A stretch of 60,523 nt of DNA, from the NCBI GenBank assembly GCA_944381375.1, contig CALWKX010000024.1, positions 1-60,523 of the forward strand. Direction: 5' to 3'. The translations under genes were made by a program, and so were the position numbers. Under the pieces are notes generated by a model. The model saw only the letters and a list, made by a program, of their open reading frames with translations. It searched no databases and was not told the origin of the DNA. Position 1 is the stretch's first letter, and every line of letters starts with the position of its first letter. This document shows positions 24,027 through 32,342 of the stretch, piece by piece. This DNA is from an uncultured Lachnospiraceae bacterium (GTDB lineage: Bacteria; Bacillota; Clostridia; Eubacteriales; Anaerofustaceae).

Positions 24027-25187
24027 TTATTTTTTAAATACGTTTTTATTTACGTAAACGTGACCTTCCATGATCATTCTGGCAGTTCTGTAAGTCTCAA
24101 GGTTGGTAAGACGGAAACTGTCTCCGCTTCCTTCATACTCACTGATCATTGAAAGCGCTCCACCCGGATGCCCTATTCTGAGAACTTTGTTCTTTCTGGC
24201 TTCTTCACTAAGAAGTTCCCACAAAACGCTGCCTTCTACACGAGCTGCCGCGCCTGTGCAAACCGTTCCGGTGATAGCGTAAGTTTTATGCATTTTAAGC
24301 ATAAACAAAAGTCTTGATGTGATATCAATATCTTCTTTCTTTACTTTCACATTATTAATCGCGTCATAATCCGCAGGTTTTGAAAGAATAGCAAAGAACG
24401 GCTGATAAGGAGTTTTAACAGCAGCGTCCTGCCATTTTTCGACAAGACCGATTTTAACGCATGCATGGCCTCTGATCTTTTCGATCTCTTCTAACAATGC
24501 TTTATTGTTGTCGATTTCAGCGGCTGATTCGGTTCCTTTAAGGCCCAACTCTTCAGCTTTTATAAATACCACAACGTTACCAGCATCAATTATTGATACT
24601 GTGTATTTCTTGCCGTCCACATCGAGAACGTCTTTTGCATTGCCTGTCGGTACAAGCTTGCCTGTGCAGCCTCCAACAGCATCCGACCAGTCCATTACTA
24701 TTTTAGCGCCTGTACCCGGGCATCCCGCTATTTTATAGTCGCCATTTACTACGGCCTTCCCATCTTTAACCTGTACGCGGGCTTTAAGTATTTTATGTGT
24801 ATTAGTCATATGTATGCGCACGGTTGTAACGGGCTCAACTGGTTTTACAAGTCCTGTATCAATCGCAAAAGGACCAACCCCGGAAGAAATGTTTCCGCAG
24901 TTTCCACCGTAGTCAACAAAATGATCCGTCATGCTGACCTGTCCGAACGTATAGTCGACATCAGCATTTTCCACACTTGAAGGGCCTATTATAGCCAGCT
25001 TGCTTGTCAATGAATCGGCTCCGCCAAGACCATCTATCTGCCTTACATCCGGGCTTCCGTATATGGCGAGTATTACATCGTCTCTGAGCTTGGGATCCTT
25101 AGGAAGTTCGTTTTCCATGATAAAAACGCCCTTGCTCGTTCCGCCCCTGACTATCCAGCAGCGCAGCATTTCCATTTCGTTGTGCAT
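24027..25187 (-). CDS. mii: Methylitaconate delta-isomerase (PrpF family)
   Basis: 386 residues of the PrpF family (diaminopimelate epimerase-like fold). Motifs: CWIVRGGTSKGVF (about 10-22), GLGGADSLTSKLAI, YGGNCGNISSGVGPFAIDTGLV (about 93-114, with conserved Cys) and GHPGGAL near 355. It interconverts (R)-3-methylitaconate and dimethylmaleate in nicotinate fermentation. In other bacteria PrpF acts on 2-methylaconitate. It is the first gene of the operon, with a consensus promoter at 25254 and AAAGGAG before the ATG. No 2-methyleneglutarate mutase is in the window to supply its substrate. Confidence 0.87.
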   Translation of the reverse strand: MHNEMEMLRCWIVRGGTSKGVFIMENELPKDPKLRDDVILAIYGSPDVRQIDGLGGADSLTSKLAIIGPSSVENADVDYTFGQVSMTDHFVDYGGNCGNISSGVGPFAIDTGLVKPVEPVTTVRIHMTNTHKILKARVQVKDGKAVVNGDYKIAGCPGTGAKIVMDWSDAVGGCTGKLVPTGNAKDVLDVDGKKYTVSIIDAGNVVVFIKAEELGLKGTESAAEIDNNKALLEEIEKIRGHACVKIGLVEKWQDAAVKTPYQPFFAILSKPADYDAINNVKVKKEDIDITSRLLFMLKMHKTYAITGTVCTGAAARVEGSVLWELLSEEARKNKVLRIGHPGGALSMISEYEGSGDSFRLTNLETYRTARMIMEGHVYVNKNVFKK

Positions 25188-25253
25188 AATAATTCTCCTT
25201 TATATAAAAATTTTTTAACTAAATTATTTTGAAAAATAATATTTTTCATTCGA

Positions 25254-25282
25254 ATTATATAATAAAAACAATCTCAAGTCAA
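25254..25282 (-). promoter_or_regulatory. Promoter of the methylitaconate/dimethylmalate operon
   Basis: Read on the minus strand: TTGACT (25282-25277), 17-base spacer, TATAAT (25259-25254). It lies about 65 bases before the mii start. Confidence 0.85.
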
Positions 25283-25397
25283 AACAAATGCTTAAATTAT
25301 ATATTCATTCGGAAGATTCTGAATATTAATTGCCATATATTAATTTCCAGTATTTTCATAAAAATAGCCACATAATGTTTAAAATAATAAAAATAAT

Positions 25398-25595
25398 TCA
25401 TATTATTATAAATAAAATAATATATTCGGTTTTTCCAACTGCTGTTTCCCTGTCTAATTTTGAATAATTTTTATAAATCTTAATATTGCCGATGTTGTTG
25501 ATAATTTTATTCAGCGTTTGACTTTGATAATACCCAAATTGACAAGCATTAAATATGCTCCAATCTTTCCGCAGCCCGTCCAACGCGCACAGCAA
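25398..25595 (-). pseudogene. C-terminal remnant of a PrmC/HemK-type methyltransferase
   Basis: The minus-strand frame reads ALDGLRKDW, then FGYYQSQTLNKIINNIGNIKIYKNYSKLDRE. PrmC proteins end with an ALDGG..GL segment, an EIGYNQG...I stretch and then ..I.I.KDY.GLDR, so order and spacing fit a C-terminal remnant with an internal deletion. There is no start codon context or methyltransferase core upstream. It occupies part of the 500-base gap before the M18 peptidase gene; the rest of that gap shows only the operon promoter. Confidence 0.5.
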
Positions 25596-25693
25596 TCATT
25601 ATTTCATTTGCTTATACAATTTTCTCTATCATAATATTTTAAGCGCATACTGTTTCCATATGTTATAATTTAATCATATACGGAGGATATACA

Positions 25694-27007
25694 ATGGATA
25701 TAAATATAAGCAAAGCGCTTAAGGACTTCATAAATAAAACTCCCACGCCATTTCATTGCGCTTATAATATTTCATTGGAACTTGAGAAAAAAGGCTTTAC
25801 CAGGCTTGAAGAAAATTATAAATGGGATTTAAAAAAAGGCCATAAATATTATACGCTCAGGAATAACTCATCTTTGATCGCATTTATAATGCCGAACGAA
25901 TATCTGCGAAGCTACCACATAATTGCCTCACACACAGATTTCCCATCATTCAAAATAAAAACAAATCCTGAAATCATTATAGAGAATGTTTATGTAAAAC
26001 TTAATACGGAAAAATACGGAGGGCTTATAAACTACAGTTGGTTTGACAGACCGTTAGGAATAGCTGGAAGGATAATTGTAAAGGATGAGGAAAAACTTAA
26101 AATCATATTGGCTGATACGAAAAAAGCTGTGGCTATAATACCCAGTCTTGCGATACATATGAACCGCAGCATAAACGATGGTTTTTCATTTAATCCGCAA
26201 AACGATATGCTGCCGTTTATTTCACTTAACGGCGATAAAAACAACTATTTGAAAATGCTGGCTAAAACAGTCGGCATTGATAAGCCTGAAAAAATCATAA
26301 GCGCCGATATGTATTTATACGCATCCGACAGCGGAACAATCTGGGGAGATGATAATGAATTTATCTCTTCTCCACGGCTCGATAATTTAATGTGCGCATT
26401 TGCAACGCTTGAAGGCTTAATAGCAGCGAATGAAAATGAAGACAACGCCCTGATATACTGCGCGTTTGATAATGAAGAAGTAGGAAGTCTCACAAAGCAG
26501 GGAGCGGGCTCTGAATTTTTGTCGGATACTTTAAAAAGAATATACAATTCAATCAAAAGCAACGCGGAATACAGTGCGGTTTTGGCATCTAGTTTTATGC
26601 TCAGCGCTGATAATGCTCATGCCATACATCCGAATTATACAGATAAGGCAGACATTACAAATAAGCCGATTCTGAATAAAGGCATTGTAATAAAAAACAA
26701 TGCCGCCCAGCGTTATACGACAGATGCTGTTTCCGAAGCTATCATAAAAACGATACTTCGAAAAAGCAATATACCCTATCAGTATTACGCAAACCGATCA
26801 GATATCCACGGAGGATCAACTCTCGGAAATATTTCATCCTCACATGTTTCGATTAATTGCGCAGATATAGGTTTGTGTCAGCTTGCAATGCATTCAGCAG
26901 TAGAAACGGCTGGAACATACGATATAAAATATATGGTGGAATTCGCAAAGGCTTTTTATAACAGCACTATTTTAAAAAACTCAGACTGCTCATATACAGT
27001 CATATAA
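25694..27007 (+). CDS. M18-family aspartyl aminopeptidase
   Basis: 437 residues, a complete M18 metallopeptidase. Zinc and catalytic motifs are visible: HIIASHTDFPSFKIK (about 75-90), SSPRLDNLMCAFATLEG (about 228-245), FDNEEVGSLTKQGAGS (about 255-272) and SADNAHAIHPNY (about 305-315). The C-terminus has RSDIHGGSTLG. It removes N-terminal acidic residues from peptides in the cytoplasm. GGAGG precedes the ATG. The next gene follows after 16 bases. Confidence 0.93.
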   Translation: MDINISKALKDFINKTPTPFHCAYNISLELEKKGFTRLEENYKWDLKKGHKYYTLRNNSSLIAFIMPNEYLRSYHIIASHTDFPSFKIKTNPEIIIENVYVKLNTEKYGGLINYSWFDRPLGIAGRIIVKDEEKLKIILADTKKAVAIIPSLAIHMNRSINDGFSFNPQNDMLPFISLNGDKNNYLKMLAKTVGIDKPEKIISADMYLYASDSGTIWGDDNEFISSPRLDNLMCAFATLEGLIAANENEDNALIYCAFDNEEVGSLTKQGAGSEFLSDTLKRIYNSIKSNAEYSAVLASSFMLSADNAHAIHPNYTDKADITNKPILNKGIVIKNNAAQRYTTDAVSEAIIKTILRKSNIPYQYYANRSDIHGGSTLGNISSSHVSINCADIGLCQLAMHSAVETAGTYDIKYMVEFAKAFYNSTILKNSDCSYTVI

Positions 27008-27023
27008 AGATCGGGTAATATAT

Positions 27024-27596
27024 ATGATCAAATCACAAGAAAACAAACTAAGCAAAGCTATAAATTTCGCTATATCTGCTCATGAAGGAGCCATGCGCAA
27101 AGGCAGAAAAATACCATACATAATACACCCGCTCGAGGTTTTGTGCATAGCCGCTACAATGACCAGCGACACTGACGTACTTTGCGCAAGCGTTCTGCAC
27201 GATGTTTTGGAAGATACTGACGCAACCGCTCAAGACATAAAGGAAAATTTCGGTCAAAAGATATTAGACTTAGTCGCTGCGGAAAGCGAATACAAAGCAA
27301 AAGACAAGCCTGCTTGTGAAACATGGAAACAAAGAAAAACTGAGGCTTTAAGAAAACTGATGTTATCCGATGATAAAAATATAAAAATCATTGCTCTGGC
27401 GGACAAGCTTTCAAACATGAGGTCTCTTTACTGCGATTATCAAACTGAAGGAGAGAATATCTGGCTTAAATTCAATCAAAGACAAAAAAGTGAACAAAAA
27501 TGGTATTACGACAGCATGGCCAGCGCTTTGAAGGAGCTTAAAGATACTTTAGCATACAAAGAATATACTAAACTTTTAAAACAAGTTTTTGATTAA
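27024..27596 (+). CDS. HD-domain phosphohydrolase (RelA/SpoT hydrolase-like)
   Basis: 190 residues containing an HD domain: HP in YIIHPLEV (about 40), HDVLEDTDA (about 62-70) and LADKLSNMRSLY (about 122-133). This pattern is that of the ppGpp-hydrolase domain of RelA/SpoT and of small alarmone hydrolases (Mesh1 type). No synthetase, TGS or ACT domain is present. It could hydrolyse (p)ppGpp or a related nucleotide. It is probably co-transcribed with the M18 peptidase upstream. Confidence 0.85.
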   Translation: MIKSQENKLSKAINFAISAHEGAMRKGRKIPYIIHPLEVLCIAATMTSDTDVLCASVLHDVLEDTDATAQDIKENFGQKILDLVAAESEYKAKDKPACETWKQRKTEALRKLMLSDDKNIKIIALADKLSNMRSLYCDYQTEGENIWLKFNQRQKSEQKWYYDSMASALKELKDTLAYKEYTKLLKQVFD

Positions 27597-27640
27597 CAGA
27601 AAATCTAATATAGATATATTTTATAAGAATGTCTTTATAT

Positions 27641-27666
27641 AAAAAAACATCCGCTTAAACGAATGT
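27641..27666 (-). terminator. Terminator of the initiator tRNA gene
   Basis: On the minus strand AACATTCG pairs with CGGATGTT (one G-T) and is followed by a run of T, a short distance after the tRNA 3' end. Confidence 0.7.
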
Positions 27667-27687
27667 TATAATATACAAATTATGAAT

Positions 27688-27763
27688 TGGTTGCGGGGGA
27701 AGGACTCGAACCTCCAACCTCCGGGTTATGAGCCCGACGAGCTGCCAATTGCTCCACCCCGCG
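27688..27763 (-). tRNA. Initiator tRNA-fMet (CAT)
   Basis: A 76-base cloverleaf including an encoded CCA. The anticodon loop CTCATAA is closed by three consecutive G-C pairs (GGG/CCC), and the first acceptor position is a C-A mismatch, both initiator hallmarks. The T loop TTCGAGT is normal. Confidence 0.95.
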
Positions 27764-28009
27764 TTATGAGCTTAATTATTATATCTTTATTCATTATTAA
27801 TGTCAATAAAATTTTATATTAAATTATTACCGCAACTTTTACTGATTATTTTAACGTTATTAAATATCATATAAATCATAAGGAAATTTGTCAAAAAACA
27901 ATACTATTTGATTATTTAAATTATTTGATAAAAAATAAATATATATGTATAATGTAACGCGGCAATAATATTATTGACTATATTAACTTTTAAGCGGAGT
28001 TTTATAATA

Positions 28010-29107
28010 ATGAGCAAATACAATACTTACGCTGAGATCAACCTAAAAAATTTGGCTTATAATTTCGAGCAGATCAAACGTCTTGCCGGCACAAAGAAAA
28101 TAATATGCGTAATCAAAGCAGACGCTTACGGGCATGGCGCAGTGCATTGCGCTAAACTTCTTGCAGACGAACATTGCAGTTATTTTGCGGTTGCTTCCAT
28201 TGATGAAGCGAAAGAATTAAGAACAGAAGGCATATCCACGCCGATCCTCGTACTCGGTTATGTGCATGATGATAGAATCAAAGAAGCCTTGGAATACAAC
28301 CTTACGCTGAGCGTATATGATTATGAATTCGCGCTTAAAGTATCGGATATATGCGTAGAAAATAATTTAAATGCAAAGTTTCATATCAAGGTTAATACGG
28401 GTATGAACAGGCTCGGATTCAAACCCGAAGAAGCTGCAGAAAAAATATTAGACATAAGCAAACTTGACAGAGTGGAAATAGAGGGCATATTTTCTCACTA
28501 TGCTACAGCCGATGAGGATGATTTAAGTTACAGCAAAACGCAATTTGCAATATTCAAAGATTTAATAGAACAGATAAAGCATATTGGTCTGAATCCTCCT
28601 TATATTCATATTTCGAACAGCGCTTCTATTGTAAACTTTCAGGATGATATCTCCACAGCGATACGTCCGGGAATAATTCTTTACGGCATTGTACCTTTCA
28701 AAACTAAAAAAGCTTCATTCAAGCCTGTGATGTCACTATATTCAAAAATAGCGTCTGTAAGCACTTATAAAGAGAACACGCCGATAAGCTATGCAAGAAG
28801 TTACTATACGAAATCAGAGCGCACTATTGCAACAGTATGCGCAGGGTATGCAGACGGATATTTCAGGGCTTTATCAAACAAAAGTGAAGTATATGTAAAC
28901 GGCGAGCGCGCGCATTGCGTGGGAACTATATGTATGGATATGTTTATGATAGATGTTACGCATATAGATAATGTCAAAAAATCCGACAAAGTAGAACTTT
29001 TTGGACAAAACATATCTGCTGAAGAAATAGCACGGCTGGCTTCAACTATTCCTTACGAAGTTTTGTGCTCGGTAAGTAAACGCGTAAAAAGAGAGTATAT
29101 AAAATAA
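28010..29107 (+). CDS. alr: Alanine racemase
   Basis: 365 residues from ATG 28010, which has GCGGAG upstream; an in-frame start at 27974 would add an unsupported N-terminus. PLP enzyme, fold III: CVIKADAYGHGAVHCAK with the Schiff-base Lys (about 37), HIKVNTGMNRLGF, HISNSASIVNF, RPGIILYG, the catalytic Tyr in ISYARSY and the final VGTICMDMFMIDVTH. It makes D-alanine for peptidoglycan. Spore formers may also use Alr to modulate germination by L-alanine. It is followed by a strong terminator. Confidence 0.95.
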   Translation: MSKYNTYAEINLKNLAYNFEQIKRLAGTKKIICVIKADAYGHGAVHCAKLLADEHCSYFAVASIDEAKELRTEGISTPILVLGYVHDDRIKEALEYNLTLSVYDYEFALKVSDICVENNLNAKFHIKVNTGMNRLGFKPEEAAEKILDISKLDRVEIEGIFSHYATADEDDLSYSKTQFAIFKDLIEQIKHIGLNPPYIHISNSASIVNFQDDISTAIRPGIILYGIVPFKTKKASFKPVMSLYSKIASVSTYKENTPISYARSYYTKSERTIATVCAGYADGYFRALSNKSEVYVNGERAHCVGTICMDMFMIDVTHIDNVKKSDKVELFGQNISAEEIARLASTIPYEVLCSVSKRVKREYIK

Positions 29108-29114
29108 TCTTAAT

Positions 29115-29141
29115 AAAAAAGCGTCAAAAAACGCTTTTTTT
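29115..29141 (+). terminator. Terminator of alr
   Basis: AAAAAGCGT and ACGCTTTTTT form a stem with a short A-rich loop, ending in eight T residues. Confidence 0.85.
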
Positions 29142-29164
29142 TATTGTCGGTTTCTCAAGCCCGT

Positions 29165-29285
29165 ATTGACTTTAATAGCCTAATGGGGTTTGACTTATAC
29201 TGGGGATAAATATGTTGGGAAGCGCACTCCTGGGAGTACGCTTCCCAACATAAACGGGGCGGGAATTAAAGCGGGTTTACTTACT
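29165..29285 (-). repeat. Structured repeat family, copy 2
   Basis: Minus-strand order: TTAATTCCCGCCCC, a long hairpin (29211-29252; arms TATGTTGGGAAGCG and its complement with ACTCC/GGAGT inside), CCCCAG, AGTCAAACCCCA, ATTAAAGTC. Flanks match copy 1 at 21096 in sequence, order and spacing, while the hairpin sequence differs. Copy 2 directly abuts cloverleaf B. Confidence 0.7.
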
Positions 29286-29313
29286 TTCTTAGACACGGCA
29301 ACAAAGCATATAT

Positions 29314-29399
29314 GGGCGCGGCAGGCCGCAAAGCGGCCCTAAGCGGCTTCAGCCGCTTAGCGACAGCTTGAGGAAATCCTCAAGCTGTTTGCCGCGCCC
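29314..29399. repeat. GC-rich cloverleaf palindrome, copy B
   Basis: The outer stem GGGCGCGGC (29314-29322) pairs with 29391-29399. Inside are three hairpins: 29324-29338 (6 bp, loop AAA), 29339-29360 (9 bp, loop TTCA) and 29363-29388 (11 bp, loop AAAT). Two T residues are unpaired before the outer 3' strand. It has the same four-way plan as copies A, C and D. The rest of the 29108-29663 gap shows the repeat at 29165, the promoter at 29599 and no gene. Confidence 0.88.
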
Positions 29400-29598
29400 G
29401 CGCACAACCCCTATGACGCTGCCTCAAACGCCAAATGCAAAACATGAATTCGCCGCTCATAAAATATATCGCATTGGGTATACAAAAACACGCTTGTTAT
29501 AACGCAGGATCTCTTTCTTATGAAGTGTCAATAAGCGTAGGCATTACATTCAAAAAAGAACTTAATATACAACATAAACAATTATTGATTAAATACAC

Positions 29599-29628
29599 TT
29601 GACAAAACGTACCGCGGTATGTTATTAT
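29599..29628 (+). promoter_or_regulatory. Promoter of the corrinoid protein gene with internal palindrome
   Basis: TTGACA (29599-29604), 18-base spacer, TATTAT (29623-29628). The spacer contains the perfect 10-base palindrome TACCGCGGTA (29610-29619), a likely operator core, possibly for a TetR-type repressor, although no regulator gene is adjacent. Confidence 0.7.
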
Positions 29629-29663
29629 TTCAAAAACTTTAGTGTGTGATTTTGGAGGACACT

Positions 29664-30305
29664 ATGTCGGATTATGCAAAATTAGCTGAAATGCTCGGAG
29701 ACCTGGATGAAGACGGCGTACTCGATTTTTTGAATGATTTCGTAAGCACAAATCCTTCCGCAGAAGAAGGTTATAAAGCTGTCAGCGCATGCCAAGAAGG
29801 CATGAATACCGTAGGAGAATTATTCGAAAACGGTGAATATTTTGTCGGCGACCTTATTTTTGCAGGAGAAATAATAACTGAAGCTATAGATATCCTCAAA
29901 CCTGTTTTAAAAGGCGCAGAAACTGAAAAAGTAGGTAAGATCGTTCTTGGCACAGTTAAAGGCGACCTTCATGATATAGGTAAAAATATCTTCAAAAATA
30001 TGGCGGAAATCGCAGGATTTGAAGTATACGATATCGGAATAGATCAGCCAGCTTCAGCATTTGTTGAAAAAATAAAAGAAGTAAATCCGGATATTATAGG
30101 AATGTCCGGAGTACTTACTCTCGCTCTTGACAGCATGAAAGATACAGTTGAAGCAATAAAGAGTGCAGGACTGAGAGATAATGTTAAGGTTATAATCGGA
30201 GGCAATCCCGTAACAAAAGAAGCCTGCGAAGCTATCCAGGCTGATGCATTCACTACAAATGCTGCCGAAGGCGTAAAAATCTGTAAGGAATGGGTTGCAA
30301 AATAG
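29664..30305 (+). CDS. Corrinoid (cobalamin-binding) methyltransferase protein, MtbC/MtaC-like
   Basis: 213 residues from ATG 29664, with TTGGAGGA upstream. The N-terminal helical cap (about 1-85) has the NGEYFVGDLIFAGE motif, and the C-terminal Rossmann domain has GDLHDIGKNI, the DxHxxG motif whose His replaces the lower ligand of cobalamin, then GMSGVLTLALDSMK and GGNPV. Such proteins carry a methyl group on cobalt between a substrate-specific methyltransferase and an acceptor. No methyltransferase (MtaB, MttB, MtgA type) or corrinoid activator is adjacent, so it is an orphan here and its substrate is unknown. A terminator follows directly, so it is monocistronic. Confidence 0.92.
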   Translation: MSDYAKLAEMLGDLDEDGVLDFLNDFVSTNPSAEEGYKAVSACQEGMNTVGELFENGEYFVGDLIFAGEIITEAIDILKPVLKGAETEKVGKIVLGTVKGDLHDIGKNIFKNMAEIAGFEVYDIGIDQPASAFVEKIKEVNPDIIGMSGVLTLALDSMKDTVEAIKSAGLRDNVKVIIGGNPVTKEACEAIQADAFTTNAAEGVKICKEWVAK

Positions 30306-30328
30306 TTTAAATAAATACAAGATAATAA

Positions 30329-30360
30329 AAAGAACAGGGTGTATAAGCCCTGTTCTTTTT
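30329..30360 (+). terminator. Terminator of the corrinoid protein gene
   Basis: AAAAGAACAGGG pairs with CCCTGTTCTTTT around an 8-base loop. Confidence 0.88.
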
Positions 30361-30475
30361 ATGCTTCATCGGATCAGTTAATAACCGCTGTAAAATTAAC
30401 ATTGAAAATAAGTCACAAGCTTCGCTGAAATTTATATTATATACCGAGGCAAATAATAACAATGAGGTGTTAATA

Positions 30476-30850
30476 ATGACATGCAATAATTGTCGTGGGA
30501 ATTGCAATACAAATAATAATATTAACAGCAATGCCTGCGGCTGCCAATGCGGTTCAAACGATTGTTCAAACAATAATAATGGATGTTACGAAAGCACATG
30601 CAGTAATGACTACTGCATGGGATATGATGATTGTTTCTCATGCAATGATAACTGCTGCAGCAATTACTGCTACAACAATGATAGCTGCTGCAACGATTAC
30701 TGTTCATGCAATAACAATTGCCAATGCAATTGCTGTGCACAAAACTGCCGTGTTCTAAACACTTGCTGCGGGCCGGTGATATATTTTGATGATTGCCATA
30801 GAAATGTTTTATCTTACAAAGCGTGCTACGGAAGAGCTTTTAATCAGTAG
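30476..30850 (+). CDS. Cysteine/asparagine-rich small protein
   Basis: 124 residues, with 28 Cys and about 29 Asn, and little hydrophobic character until the last 30 residues. Cysteines come in CxC, CC and CxxxC spacings throughout (for example CGCQCG and CQCNCC), followed by a more ordinary tail with CCGPVIYFDDCHRNVLSYK. ATG 30476 is chosen because GAGGTG sits eight bases upstream. No signal peptide. A metal-binding or disulfide-crosslinked spore-coat/exosporium-type protein is plausible in a spore former, but there is no recognised family. It has its own terminator. Neighbours are the corrinoid gene and a terminase pair, neither informative. Confidence 0.75.
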   Translation: MTCNNCRGNCNTNNNINSNACGCQCGSNDCSNNNNGCYESTCSNDYCMGYDDCFSCNDNCCSNYCYNNDSCCNDYCSCNNNCQCNCCAQNCRVLNTCCGPVIYFDDCHRNVLSYKACYGRAFNQ

Positions 30851-30873
30851 CAATATCACTTATAGTTAAGCAT

Positions 30874-30900
30874 GCGGGGAGGTCTTTTACCTCCCCGCTT
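30874..30900. terminator. Hairpin terminator between convergent genes
   Basis: GCGGGGAGG pairs with CCTCCCCGC around a loop of about 8 bases, followed by TTTATAT. It lies between the Cys-rich gene and the terL stop. Confidence 0.8.
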
Positions 30901-32342
30901 TATATAATACTCAAATCTTTACTACTGTTTTCTTCCTGTTCATCACTGAAAAACGGTACATATATATTACTTTTGATTTCTTCTATTTCAAAGCATTGCT
31001 GTTCCCTTATATAATATGCGATTGCCAACGCCATAACAAGATCATCATGAGATCCTCTTTGAGCCTCAGCTCTTCCTTTTTCGTTTCTCACAAAACTCAG
31101 CATTTCCTCCAAAGTGAGCCTGTCATTAATAAGAAATATATTGTCTCTCATTAATTTAACAAGTTGCGCTATTATTATAGGACGTGTAATCTTCGTCGTT
31201 TTAAACCCAAATGAACGCTTAGGTTTATGCGTAAAGCTGTCCTCCGTTATTCTTACGTACTGATTCGCATATCCCATACGCTCAAGTTCTTTTATCGGAT
31301 AACTTGAAAAATTAGCCTCTATCCCCACCAAAGCGTTATTATAATAAACTGCAAGCGAATACACCTGTTTTGCAAAAACGTCTTCATCAATATTTGCGCG
31401 CATTACAGCAACCTGTTCTCCGGTAATATTATCAATCACTTGCGCCGTTGAATAATCGCTGCCATCCCCTGCTGTATCAGCGCCTATTACATAAGGTATT
31501 TTGTCCGCGGATTCACAATAAATTTTGATATATCCATTTTCTTCCAAAGCAAACTCGAGATTCTTTTGAAACAAACCTGTTTTCATAGGCGGCGCTATCT
31601 GGCGCAAACGCTCGGATATAGCGGAAGCGTTAAATATACTTTTTCCGAATGTCCCCCACTCGCCCAAACAATATACCGTATAGTAATATTCATCACTGTC
31701 TTTGTAACTTTCAAGCACTTTTTTCGCTTCATCGTCCAAAAACCGATTATCTTTATAAACAGAATGATGAGTCGTAACATTATTATATGGAACATCAAAA
31801 AACCGTTTTTTAAGCCAATGATTAATATCAACCGGATTAAATGTAAATATTATTTGCTTGTAATATTTCGTTGCTCCTCTTAAACGTAAATCAAGCTGGT
31901 GAAAATCCGCTTGATTAATTTCACTTGCTTCTTCAATCCACATCATTGTTATGTTGTATATTGATTTAAGTTTTTCAACATCATCTAATCCGGCAAAAAT
32001 AATTTGCGATCCGTTAAGATGAGTAATTGTCATATCTGTTTTATTAATTTTGAATTCGCTTATATTATAATGCTCAGAAATTTGTCCTACAAGCTGTGCA
32101 AAACAGCTTTCTCTTATAGTGCGCGCAACTTTTCTAAGTACGAGCGCACGATGTTCCTCTTCACTCACAATGCGCTCCAGAATTTTTCTTCCTGCAAAAA
32201 TACTTTTTCCGCTGCCTGCTCCTCCCTTAAGCACAAGATACCTCGATTGATTTTTGTATAAAGGAAAAAACGCGTCATTTGTACTCAGACGAAGTTTTTG
32301 ATACCATAAAGCCGTATCAATTAACACTTTCGATATCATCAT
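30900..32342 (-). CDS. Phage-type terminase large subunit (PBSX family)
   Basis: 480 residues, apparently intact. The ATPase domain has Walker A LKGGAGSGKSIFAGRK (about 38-53) and Walker B TMMWIEEAS (about 130). The C-terminal RNase H-like nuclease carries IGADTAGDGSDYS (about 290), GIEANF and RGSHDDLVMALAIAYY (about 435-450), with the acidic metal ligands in place. In phages it cuts and pumps DNA into capsids. Here only the small subunit gene accompanies it, overlapping by 26 bases; no portal, capsid or tail genes follow. It is either a domesticated relic or part of a minimal packaging or parasitic element. Confidence 0.92.
   Translation of the reverse strand: MMISKVLIDTALWYQKLRLSTNDAFFPLYKNQSRYLVLKGGAGSGKSIFAGRKILERIVSEEEHRALVLRKVARTIRESCFAQLVGQISEHYNISEFKINKTDMTITHLNGSQIIFAGLDDVEKLKSIYNITMMWIEEASEINQADFHQLDLRLRGATKYYKQIIFTFNPVDINHWLKKRFFDVPYNNVTTHHSVYKDNRFLDDEAKKVLESYKDSDEYYYTVYCLGEWGTFGKSIFNASAISERLRQIAPPMKTGLFQKNLEFALEENGYIKIYCESADKIPYVIGADTAGDGSDYSTAQVIDNITGEQVAVMRANIDEDVFAKQVYSLAVYYNNALVGIEANFSSYPIKELERMGYANQYVRITEDSFTHKPKRSFGFKTTKITRPIIIAQLVKLMRDNIFLINDRLTLEEMLSFVRNEKGRAEAQRGSHDDLVMALAIAYYIREQQCFEIEEIKSNIYVPFFSDEQEENSSKDLSII

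Noticed and set aside
29108-29663. Cobalamin riboswitch before the corrinoid gene
   Set aside because: No B12-box or multi-stem core was found. The promoter at 29599 starts transcription only about 30 bases before the gene, leaving no room for one.
30495-30758. Two long alternative frames across the Cys/Asn-rich gene
   Set aside because: They are by-products of its repeated AAT/TGC/AAC codons. Only the frame from 30476 has a good ribosome binding site and a normal tail.
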